Source of the DNA: an uncultured Eubacteriales bacterium
GTDB lineage: Bacteria > Bacillota > Clostridia > Peptostreptococcales > Anaerovoracaceae
Length of the DNA stretch: 5,405 nt
Assembly: GCA_902766185.1 (NCBI GenBank)
Contig: CACXCQ010000235.1
Location: 1-5,405 of the forward strand
Reading direction: 5' to 3'
The position numbers and the translations under genes were made by a program. Below, one piece after another: positions 1-4,921 of the stretch (position 1 is the first letter of the stretch; every line of letters begins with the position of its first letter). Below the pieces are notes generated by a model. That model was not told the origin of the DNA, did not search any database, and saw nothing but the letters and a program-made list of their open reading frames with translations.

Positions 1-54
1 AGCATCTGCGGTTTCGACCCCGCAATTCCCAGCTGTCGCTACGAGGAGGTCTGA
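1..54 (+). CDS. C-terminal end of an unidentified protein (partial)
   Basis: The window opens inside a plus-strand reading frame that gives 17 residues, SICGFDPAIPSCRYEEV, and ends at TGA (52-54). A terminator-type hairpin begins about 50 bp after the stop, which supports this being a genuine gene end. The fragment is too short to assign to a family and I do not recognise it. The gene converges on the minus-strand PIN-like gene. The frame choice rests only on the open frame and the following terminator. Confidence 0.5.
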   Translation, partial: SICGFDPAIPSCRYEEV

Positions 55-102
55 GGCATATCGCCGGAGTGGGCGGTATTTGCGACATCTTTGTTAAAAT
101 AA

Positions 103-158
103 AAAACTGCTGCGTGTGGATCCCGGAATGATGTTCCGGCGTCCGGGGCAGCAGTTTT
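103..158. terminator. Bidirectional intrinsic terminator between convergent genes
   Basis: An 11-bp perfect inverted repeat, AAAACTGCTGC (103-113) and GCAGCAGTTTT (148-158), encloses a second small hairpin, CCGGAA/TTCCGG (123-128 and 134-139). Read on the minus strand the stem ends in a long T-rich tract, which makes a strong stop for the PIN-like gene ending at 207. Read on the plus strand a TTTT run follows the stem and can serve the gene ending at 54. Placement between two converging genes fits a shared terminator. Confidence 0.85.
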
Positions 159-206
159 GCTGTTCGATGTAATGGCGTTGCTTGAAACGGTGCCGGGAAA
201 CGGCGT

Positions 207-1724
207 TTACAGCACGTTCTTGATCAGACCGTAGATGGCCAGCCCTTGTTTGCGTCCGTTGTCCTTGATGATCCCGCGGTAAATCAGCTGCTTGTAGCCA
301 TCCTTGCCGATGTTCTTGGAAACGAAGGATGCAGTGGCGTTGATCACATCGCCGGAGAAGCCTTCCTTGCTGAGGATCTTCTGGATCTCCGTGTTCACCT
401 CGTTGCGGATCTCGGAGGTCTTCGCCTTGCTGTCGCCGGCATCTTTCTTGTCGGCTTTCTTCTCGGCGGACTTCTTCTCAGTCTTCTTGTCGGCCTTCTT
501 ATCCGCTTTCTTCTCAGTCTTCTTTTCCGCAGCCTTTTTCTCGGATTTCTTTTCCGCGGTTTTCTTCGTGGAAGTCTTCTTGGTGGTCTTCTTCGCGGTG
601 GTCTTCTTGCCGGAAGCCTTCTCATCCGCTGCGTCAGCGGCTGGCGCTTCAGTCTCTTCGGCCTTCACATCTGTGGCTTCGACCTTTGCTTCCGCGGACT
701 TATCAGCCTTGGGCTCCGCAGTCTTCTTCTTGCGGCCGCGCTTGGCGGGCTTGGCAGCCTTCGCATCCGCAGCATCCGCCGCCGGCGCTTCTGCCTCTGC
801 AGCCTTCTCGTCCGCCGCCGGAGCTTCGGGCTCATCGGCCTTCTTGTTCGCAGCCGGCATCTCCAGCACGGCACTGCTTTCGCTTCTGCCTTCCTTCTTG
901 GCTGCGGCCATGGCTGCAGCCAGGGCTGCTGCTTCGGCAAAGGCATCGATGATGGGAGCTTCCTGCTGAGCTGCTGCCGGCGCCTTGTCCGCCGCAGCCT
1001 TATCCGCCGGCGCTTCCGCAGCGGTCTGCGCATCGGCAGGGGCGCTGTCCTTCACGGAAGGTTCCGCATGGGATGTTCTCTCGTGCTTTCCGCGTTTGCT
1101 GTTCTGCTCCGCCTTGGTTTTGATTCCCTTGTGGCCGGCGTGCTTCTCTTCGGAATGCTGTTCCTGCTTTTCCGCCGGCTTTTCGGGAGCGGCGTCAGAC
1201 TTAACGTCGGATTTCGCCTCGGACTTGGCATCGGATTTGGCATCGGACTTGCCAGCCTTTGCAGAGCTTCTGGAGGAACGGCCCTCGGACTTGCCTGATT
1301 TTGCGGAAGACCGGGAACGGCTGCTTCTGGAACCGGACTTGCCGGCGGGTTTCGGATCGTCCACGACCTCGCTGTCGGGCCGCAGGCTGGTGCAAAGAAC
1401 GATGCGCCGATCGCTCCAGAAGTCCTGGATGTTCCGGTAGCCCTTATCCTTGCTGACGATGTAGTACTCCGTGTCCGCCGGTTCGGTGCCGATCAGGAAG
1501 CCCACATAGGAGGCCAGCTGAATGTCCAGCGCCTGCTTGCCGTGATGCACCTCGATGATGGCCAGCTCGGCGGCAGTGGTCCGGAGCAGATTGAAGAGCC
1601 CCAGATCGATCTTGCTGGAATTTTTCGTGTAAAACAGAACGACCCGGCTGTCCGAAGTGATCTCGTCGAGTCCATCCAGACCTGCCGCATTGACGTTCTC
1701 ATAATCGATCAGATAATACTTCAT
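207..1724 (-). CDS. PIN-like domain protein with long histone H1-like Lys/Ala-rich tail
   Basis: This 505-residue protein has three parts. Residues 1-120 resemble PIN/NYN-type nuclease folds: the N-terminus MKYYLIDYENVN carries D7, E9 and N10, D67 lies in QALDIQLASYVG, and SKDKGY (91-96) carries D93, together plausible metal-binding acidic residues. Residues 121-436 are low complexity: an SR-rich stretch (129-154), KSDA-type four-residue repeats (about 158-177), Ala/Glu-rich blocks with repeated EAPAAD, and a KKT/KKA/EKK stretch (373-430) like bacterial histone H1-like proteins. Residues 437-505 regain ordered composition and probably form a small alpha-helical domain. An RNA- or DNA-cleaving enzyme tethered to nucleic acid by its basic tail is an inference. 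The start is supported by GGAAGG (complement of 1733-1738), 8 nt before ATG. The gene ends at TAA (207-209), before the terminator at 103-158. The overlapping plus-strand open frames are shadows of this biased composition. Confidence 0.88.
   Translation of the reverse strand: MKYYLIDYENVNAAGLDGLDEITSDSRVVLFYTKNSSKIDLGLFNLLRTTAAELAIIEVHHGKQALDIQLASYVGFLIGTEPADTEYYIVSKDKGYRNIQDFWSDRRIVLCTSLRPDSEVVDDPKPAGKSGSRSSRSRSSAKSGKSEGRSSRSSAKAGKSDAKSDAKSEAKSDVKSDAAPEKPAEKQEQHSEEKHAGHKGIKTKAEQNSKRGKHERTSHAEPSVKDSAPADAQTAAEAPADKAAADKAPAAAQQEAPIIDAFAEAAALAAAMAAAKKEGRSESSAVLEMPAANKKADEPEAPAADEKAAEAEAPAADAADAKAAKPAKRGRKKKTAEPKADKSAEAKVEATDVKAEETEAPAADAADEKASGKKTTAKKTTKKTSTKKTAEKKSEKKAAEKKTEKKADKKADKKTEKKSAEKKADKKDAGDSKAKTSEIRNEVNTEIQKILSKEGFSGDVINATASFVSKNIGKDGYKQLIYRGIIKDNGRKQGLAIYGLIKNVL
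1195..1254. repeat. Five tandem 12-bp coding repeats in the PIN-like gene linker
   Basis: On the plus strand, units starting at 1195, 1207, 1219, 1231 and 1243 follow the consensus TCGGACTTGGCA; the first is the most diverged. They encode the KSDA/KSEA/KSDV repeats of the linker. The 12-bp period keeps the frame when units are gained or lost, so length variation between strains would be tolerated. Confidence 0.8.
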
Positions 1725-1828
1725 GAATTTTTCCTTCCTAACGTATCAATCAAATATTGAAGAGGTTTTGTAATTATTGGATTTCTGCTTCTGAATGCAG
1801 GAATTGCCGAAAGAATCTCTACTGGAAA

Positions 1829-1857
1829 ATGATATATTTTTTTGGGAAGGAAGTCAA
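1829..1857 (-). promoter_or_regulatory. Sigma-A-type promoter of the PIN-like gene
   Basis: On the minus strand TTGACT (complement of 1852-1857) is followed by a 17-bp spacer and TATCAT (complement of 1829-1834). It predicts a 5' untranslated leader of roughly 100 nt before the ATG at 1724. Hexamers and spacing are close to consensus, with an A-rich spacer. Confidence 0.65.
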
Positions 1858-1876
1858 TAAATGGGACGAGGAAATA

Positions 1877-1885
1877 TGATAAAAT
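1877..1885 (+). promoter_or_regulatory. Possible extended -10 of the YitT-family gene
   Basis: TGATAAAAT (TG-n-TAAAAT), overlapping TATGAT at 1875-1880, lies about 45 bp before the ATG at 1929. No good -35 is found 16-18 bp upstream. The spaced position for TATGAT falls on 1852-1857, the -35 of the divergent minus-strand promoter. The two promoters would therefore be tightly packed and may interfere. Weak call. Confidence 0.4.
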
Positions 1886-1928
1886 ACTTTCGTAGCGCGG
1901 CAGACAGGAGCAGCGGACGGGAGAAGCA

Positions 1929-2666
1929 ATGAGCGTTGAGGACAGAACAGAGAAACATACAAAGGCAGGACAGGACTTGCGCCGGTATATTCTGATCGGT
2001 TGCGGCGCCCTGTTTTTGAATCTGATGTACGTGCTGGTCACCGTTCCCTACGGAATCATCAACGGCGGCGTCACCAGCATGAGCATGATTCTGAGCAGGC
2101 TTCCCCTGACACAGATCCTGCCGGTGAACGCCTGGGTGGCCATCGTCACCGGGATCCTGCTGGCCCTCTGCGGGCTGTTCCTGGGAAAGGAAAACTTCAT
2201 GGGCAGCATTTTCAGCTGCATCTGCGGAGTGGGGGGATTCAATCTGTTCACCCTGGCCGTGCCCGACCAGCTGCTGGACCTGATCCAAAGGCTGGGCCAG
2301 CTGGGCAGTTTCGGCCAGTTGTCTGCCCCGACCAGCACCTCTGTGGCTGCGGTCATTCCACCTGCCGGCACCATTGTTGAGCTGATCCTCGCCGCCATCG
2401 GCGTGGGCTTCGGCTACTTCCTCTGCATCCGGAACAACGCCACGGCGGTGGGCATGGACACCATCGCCCTGATTCTGCACCGAAAGAACGAAAAGATCCC
2501 GGTAGCGTGGGCCATGTACGCCATCAACATCATCGTGCTTCTTCTGGGTCTGGCCACCTATGGGCTGATGGGCGTGCTCATGGGCATCGCCTTTGCCGGC
2601 GTCCAGGCCGCCAGCCTGAACACATTCCTGAAACTCGGCACTTCCCGGGCGCAACAGATCCCATGA
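1929..2666 (+). CDS. YitT-family integral membrane protein
   Basis: The 245-residue protein matches the YitT/YczE membrane family by its signature regions: GGVTSMSMIL (46-55) after the first membrane helix, and NNATAVGMDTIALIL (169-183), which resembles the family's internal second glycine/aspartate motif. About five or six hydrophobic segments are visible, near 19-40, 65-86, 92-112, 140-166, 172-184 and 193-226. Many YitT proteins end in a cytoplasmic DUF2179 domain. This one stops shortly after the last helix, so that domain is absent. The family's substrate or role is not firmly established. The start is supported by GGGAG (1919-1923), 5 nt before ATG; the gene ends at TGA (2664-2666). It is divergent from the PIN-like gene and followed by a long intergenic region, so it is probably transcribed alone. 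The family assignment is from recognised motifs; its function remains open. Confidence 0.85.
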   Translation: MSVEDRTEKHTKAGQDLRRYILIGCGALFLNLMYVLVTVPYGIINGGVTSMSMILSRLPLTQILPVNAWVAIVTGILLALCGLFLGKENFMGSIFSCICGVGGFNLFTLAVPDQLLDLIQRLGQLGSFGQLSAPTSTSVAAVIPPAGTIVELILAAIGVGFGYFLCIRNNATAVGMDTIALILHRKNEKIPVAWAMYAINIIVLLLGLATYGLMGVLMGIAFAGVQAASLNTFLKLGTSRAQQIP

Positions 2667-2800
2667 CGCTGTGCCGGACGGAGCTTCGTCGGTCATGGTC
2701 GCCGGGGAGACCGCCGCGGGAGAGCATCCGGCCCTCGTGATTCGCGACTTCACCAGAACCGTACGGACATGTCGTGTAGATTTGATTTTGAAATCAGACG

Positions 2801-2873
2801 ATCAACATTTTTTCACTGGGCACAGGCCTGTTTTTGGAAGAATACGCCCCAGTTTGATGGGCAAAATGTTGAT
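2801..2873. other. Nested long hairpin between repeat units 1 and 2
   Basis: ATCAACATTTT (2801-2811) and AAAATGTTGAT (2863-2873) form an 11-bp perfect stem. Inside it ACTGGG (2815-2820) pairs with CCCAGT (2848-2853), and the apical region has the palindrome ACAGGCCTGT (2822-2831). The outer stem joins the right half-site of unit 1 to the left half-site of unit 2. It is therefore an alternative to the within-unit hairpins. It could end yitT-type transcripts, but no T tract follows. Confidence 0.5.
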
Positions 2874-2882
2874 TGCCGGTCG

Positions 2883-2935
2883 GGAATCTGATATCAACAC
2901 GGATATTTCATTTTTCGTGTTGATCGACTGATTCC
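2883..2935. other. Two-stem hairpin bridging repeat units 2 and 3
   Basis: GGAATC (2883-2888) pairs with GATTCC (2930-2935). After a small internal loop, ATCAACACG (2893-2901) pairs with CGTGTTGAT (2916-2924), with a 14-nt AT-rich loop. This fold competes with the unit-3 hairpin that uses 2916-2925 and 2944-2953. Confidence 0.5.
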
Positions 2936-3035
2936 GGGCTCGTGATCAACACGCGGAGGCATTCGGAAGGGGTCAACCTGACTCTCAGGGGTGGCAATCG
3001 TGTTGATTTGGACCTGGCGAAAGCAAATCTACACG

Positions 3036-3214
3036 AGGTTGGGGGCATAGGGGTCGGGCGCCCGGACCGTGACGAAAAAAGTTTCGCAGAATGTGATGTG
3101 CTCACAGAAGTCGGTCTTGGATTGGATCATGAGCAGAGAATGCCGTATAGTATAGCGAAGCTGGTCGCATTTCACGCGGGAAAACGTCTTCGGCCAGCCA
3201 GGAGGGGCTGGCGT
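3036..3214. other. Non-coding stretch with GC-rich hairpins and a weak promoter
   Basis: No convincing gene is seen. GGTCGGGC (3052-3059) and GCCC-G-GACC (3060-3068) make a compact GC-rich inverted repeat, followed by CGAAA/TTTCG (3073-3077 and 3081-3085 region). TTGGAT (3122-3127), 18 bp, TATAGT (3146-3151) is a possible second plus-strand promoter. GCCAGCC (3193-3199) and GGCTGGC (3206-3212) form a 7-bp stem with a 6-nt loop just before the main promoter. It could end incoming transcription, though only GTTT follows. Confidence 0.4.
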
Positions 3215-3225
3215 TTGACACGCCA
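3209..3225. promoter_or_regulatory. Possible operator over the -35 of the transporter promoter
   Basis: TGGCGT (3209-3214) and ACGCCA (3220-3225) form an inverted repeat centred on TTGAC, inside the -35 hexamer (3215-3220). A protein bound here would block sigma-A access. The left arm also belongs to the 3193-3212 hairpin. The binding protein is unknown. Confidence 0.35.
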
Positions 3226-3243
3226 AATCCATGCTGATATAAT
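3215..3243 (+). promoter_or_regulatory. Consensus sigma-A promoter of the transporter/SDR operon
   Basis: TTGACA (3215-3220), a 17-bp spacer and TATAAT (3238-3243) match consensus at all twelve positions. A TG at 3235-3236 adds an extended -10. Transcription should start near 3250, giving a leader of about 80 nt before the ATG at 3332. Confidence 0.9.
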
Positions 3244-3270
3244 ATCCGCGCGGCACGGAAGAATGGCCGC

Positions 3271-3314
3271 CAAGCAGTTCGGGTCCGATATCCTGCTTGT
3301 AAAATACTAAAACC
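3271..3314 (+). ncRNA. Structured leader, possible preQ1-type riboswitch
   Basis: In the leader, CAAGCAG (3271-3277) and CTGCTTG (3293-3299) form a perfect 7-bp stem with a 15-nt loop beginning TTC. An A-rich tail runs through 3300-3312 into AACC and then the Shine-Dalgarno (AAAGGAG, 3315-3321). The loop GGT (3282-3284) can pair with ACC (3312-3314), or TCC (3284-3286) with GGA of the Shine-Dalgarno. Stem, loop starting UUC and A-rich tail are the layout of preQ1 class I riboswitches, which often precede queuosine-precursor transporters. The loop does not match the classic consensus as I remember it, and the tail is longer. The call rests mainly on layout and the downstream gene. Confidence 0.35.
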
Positions 3315-3331
3315 AAAGGAGAAACAATTCA

Positions 3332-4087
3332 ATGAATCTTATCAAGCGTGAGCTGGAGGATTACCGCATCCTTTTGCGGAATATCCCCGGCCTTGTTCTT
3401 TCGTTGTTCATCGTAAGCGTCATTATGATGAACCTCATGGCGAACAAAGAATTAATTTCGATGAAGTATCTGGCTCTGGACTGCGGGTTTACGCTGAGCT
3501 GGATCAGTTTCCTGTGCATGGATATGATCTGCAAGCGCTTCGGCGGAAAAGCGGCGGCGAAGGTCTCCATTCTGGCCATGGCGATCAACCTGGCGGTCTG
3601 CGGGGTGCTCAAGCTGCTTTCGCTGGCGCCGGGCATGTGGGGCGAGTATTACACCACCGGAGAGCAGGCGGTGAACGACGCGCTGAACGCCACCATCGGC
3701 GGAAGCTGGTACGTGGTGCTGGGCAGCAGCACGGCCATGGTCTGCGCGGCCATCACCAATTCCATCATCAATTCCGGAATCTCCCAAAGGCTGACCTTCG
3801 GTGGATACAAGGCCTTTGCGGTGCGGTCCTTTACGTCCACCGGCATCGCCCAGTTCGTGGACAATTTCGTTTTTGCCACCATCGTTTCGGTGCATTTCTT
3901 CGGGTGGAGCTGGATCCAGGTCCTCTTCTGCTCGATCACCGGCGCCTTCATGGAACTGCTGTGTGAAGTCGTGTTCAGTCCCATGGGCTACCGGGTCAGC
4001 CAGAACTGGGAAAAGGAACAGGTGGGCCAGCAGTACATCAGGTACCGGGGCATGGACGCCCCGGAGGCAGACCCGGAGAGTGTCTGA
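3332..4087 (+). CDS. VUT/YhhQ-family transporter, probable queuosine-precursor uptake
   Basis: The 251-residue integral membrane protein resembles the VUT (YhhQ, DUF165) family, whose characterised members import the queuosine precursors preQ0/preQ1 for the tRNA-modification pathway. Visible family-like features are the first helix with NLMANKE (34-40), an acidic-residue helix with D50 and D64, the sequence RSFTSTGIAQFVDNFVF (165-181) with R165, Q174, D177 and N178, and ELLCEVVFSPMGY (208-220). About six membrane segments lie near 18-36, 46-66, 74-97, 125-149, 170-190 and 194-215. The region around residues 98-124 is longer and more polar than I expect, so this may be a divergent subgroup. 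The start is supported by AAAGGAG (3315-3321), 10 nt before ATG. A consensus promoter and structured leader lie upstream, and an SDR gene follows after 19 bp. Substrate specificity is inferred. Confidence 0.8.
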   Translation: MNLIKRELEDYRILLRNIPGLVLSLFIVSVIMMNLMANKELISMKYLALDCGFTLSWISFLCMDMICKRFGGKAAAKVSILAMAINLAVCGVLKLLSLAPGMWGEYYTTGEQAVNDALNATIGGSWYVVLGSSTAMVCAAITNSIINSGISQRLTFGGYKAFAVRSFTSTGIAQFVDNFVFATIVSVHFFGWSWIQVLFCSITGAFMELLCEVVFSPMGYRVSQNWEKEQVGQQYIRYRGMDAPEADPESV

Positions 4088-4106
4088 GATCAGAAAGGAC
4101 AGAGCA

Positions 4107-4772
4107 ATGATCGTTTTGATAACCGGAGCAAGCGGAGGCATCGGTGCGGCGGCGGCGAAGTACTTCGCGGACAGAGGACATGATGTCCGGGGCCTGGACG
4201 TGAAAGGGCCTGCTTTTGCGCATGAGCACTACACGCATTTCCTGGGAGACGTGCGGGATCCGGAGAGCCTGCCTGCCTTTGGGCGGGAGGAGATGCCGGA
4301 GGTGCTGGTGAACTGCGCGGGAGTGCAGGACAGCGGCGAGGATATCGACGTGAACCTCAAGGGAGCCATAAACGTGACGGAGCGGTACGCCATCGGAAAC
4401 GACAGGATCAGGTCGGTGGTGAACGTGGGGTCGGCCAGCGCCCACACCGGGTCGGAATTTCCGGAGTACGCGGCCAGCAAAGGCGGGCTCATGACATATA
4501 CGAAGAACGTGGCGCTGCGGCTGGCGCCCCGGGCCACCTGCAATAGCATCGACCCCGGCGGAGTGACGACGGAGCTGAACCGGTGCGTGATGGAGGACGA
4601 AAAACTCTGGGCACAGATCATGGAGCTGACGCCCCTGAAGCGATGGGCGGAACCGGAGGAGATCGCCGAGTGGATCTACTTCGTGGGCGTGACCAACCGG
4701 TTCATGACCGGACAGAATCTGCTGATCGACGGCGGAGAGGCGGGGAATGCCAACTTCATCTGGCCGGAATAA
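4107..4772 (+). CDS. Short-chain dehydrogenase/reductase (SDR)
   Basis: The 221-residue protein is a classical SDR with a Rossmann fold. It has TGASGGIG (6-13) for the dinucleotide, D31 at the end of the second strand (suggesting NAD(H) preference), D48 in GDV, NCAG (69-72), N83, S109/S111 in VGSASA, the catalytic YAASK pair Y121 and K125, and the DPGG loop (149-152). The C-terminus has GQNLLIDGG (202-210), typical of the last strand. It is about 30 residues shorter than the usual 250, mostly in the middle. The start at 4107 is supported by AAAGGA (4094-4099), 7 nt upstream; the open frame continues further upstream inside the transporter gene but is a shadow there. With 19 bp between genes and no promoter seen, it should be co-transcribed with the transporter. 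Its substrate is unknown; the neighbour does not establish a queuosine role. Confidence 0.92.
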   Translation: MIVLITGASGGIGAAAAKYFADRGHDVRGLDVKGPAFAHEHYTHFLGDVRDPESLPAFGREEMPEVLVNCAGVQDSGEDIDVNLKGAINVTERYAIGNDRIRSVVNVGSASAHTGSEFPEYAASKGGLMTYTKNVALRLAPRATCNSIDPGGVTTELNRCVMEDEKLWAQIMELTPLKRWAEPEEIAEWIYFVGVTNRFMTGQNLLIDGGEAGNANFIWPE

Positions 4773-4805
4773 GGCCTTGGACCTGACCCGCTGGTGCCGC
4801 TGCCG

Positions 4806-4861
4806 ATGCGTGGCTCTTGACGCGTGGCTCTTGAAGCATGACCCTTGACGCAGGACACTTG
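4806..4861. repeat. Four tandem 14-bp repeats
   Basis: Units at 4806-4819, 4820-4833, 4834-4847 and 4848-4861 follow the rough consensus ACGCRTGRCNCTTG. Units 1 and 2 differ at one position; units 3 and 4 diverge more, and a fragment (ACGCAGTACC) continues at 4862. Each junction spells TTGACG or TTGAAG, and the last one is the -35 of the downstream promoter. The repeats lie just 33 bp after the SDR stop. They are non-coding on both strands as far as I can see. Confidence 0.8.
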
Positions 4862-4888
4862 ACGCAGTACCGAAGCGGGGAGTATATT
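4859..4888 (+). promoter_or_regulatory. Sigma-A-type promoter for the terminal membrane-protein gene
   Basis: TTGACG (4859-4864), an 18-bp spacer and TATATT (4883-4888) lie 34 bp before the ATG at 4922. The -35 begins in the last of the four 14-bp repeats. The predicted start near 4895 gives a short leader of about 27 nt. Confidence 0.6.
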
Positions 4889-4921
4889 TGAGGCAACACC
4901 AGCACTTTCGGGAGTGAATTC

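Larger units (their letters stand above)
2773..3035. repeat. Array of four 37-38 bp palindromic repeat units
   Basis: Each unit is a half-site close to CGTGTTGATNNN, a 13-14 nt centre, and its inverted mate NNNATCAACACG. Units lie at 2773-2809, 2865-2901, 2916-2953 and 2999-3035. The eight half-sites alternate +/-/+/-/+/-/+/-; within-unit spacing start to start is 25, 25, 26 and 25 bp. Unit 3 has perfect arms, CGTGTTGATC and GATCAACACG. Unit 4 has 12-bp arms with one mismatch. The outermost arms, CGTGTAGATTTG (2773-2784) and CAAATCTACACG (3024-3035), are exact inverted copies although 239 bp apart. The gaps between units are 55, 14 and 45 bp and have unrelated sequence. The array could be a REPIN-like repeat cluster, a multi-site operator, or a structured RNA. 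I cannot decide among these from the sequence. Confidence 0.8.

Noticed and set aside
246..1298. Long plus-strand open frames opposite the PIN-like gene (also 304-969 and 985-1440)
   Set aside because: Their Leu/Ser/Ala/Phe-rich proteins mirror the Lys/Ala/Glu-rich antisense gene. The minus-strand gene has a clear promoter, ribosome binding site, recognisable N-terminal domain and terminator.
1854..2753. 299-residue minus-strand open frame opposite the YitT-family gene
   Set aside because: The product is His/Gln/Asp-rich with no recognisable domain, while the plus strand encodes a clear membrane-family protein with a ribosome binding site.
2671..2931. 86-residue plus-strand open frame
   Set aside because: It reads through two palindromic repeat units, has no good ribosome binding site and has no recognisable domain.
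2916..2953. Intrinsic terminator of the YitT-family gene
   Set aside because: A 10-bp stem is present but no T tract follows, and the same arms recur in a repeat array.
2773..3035. CRISPR array
   Set aside because: Only four units, each a palindrome with variable centre, with unequal gaps of 55, 14 and 45 bp and no cas genes nearby.
2942..3310. 122-residue plus-strand open frame
   Set aside because: It starts inside repeat unit 3 and runs through unit 4, the promoter and the leader. No ribosome binding site or family features were seen, and no codon pattern supports it.
3029..3316. 95-residue minus-strand open frame, with 3102-3332 in another frame
   Set aside because: It overlaps the consensus promoter and leader on the opposite strand and lacks a ribosome binding site. 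Its tail peptide is kept only as an observation about the array flanks.
4817..4850. Several stacked promoters using each TTGACG/TTGAAG of the 14-bp repeats
   Set aside because: Only the last copy (4859-4864) has a -10-like hexamer at 16-18 bp; the sequence after the others is GC-rich.
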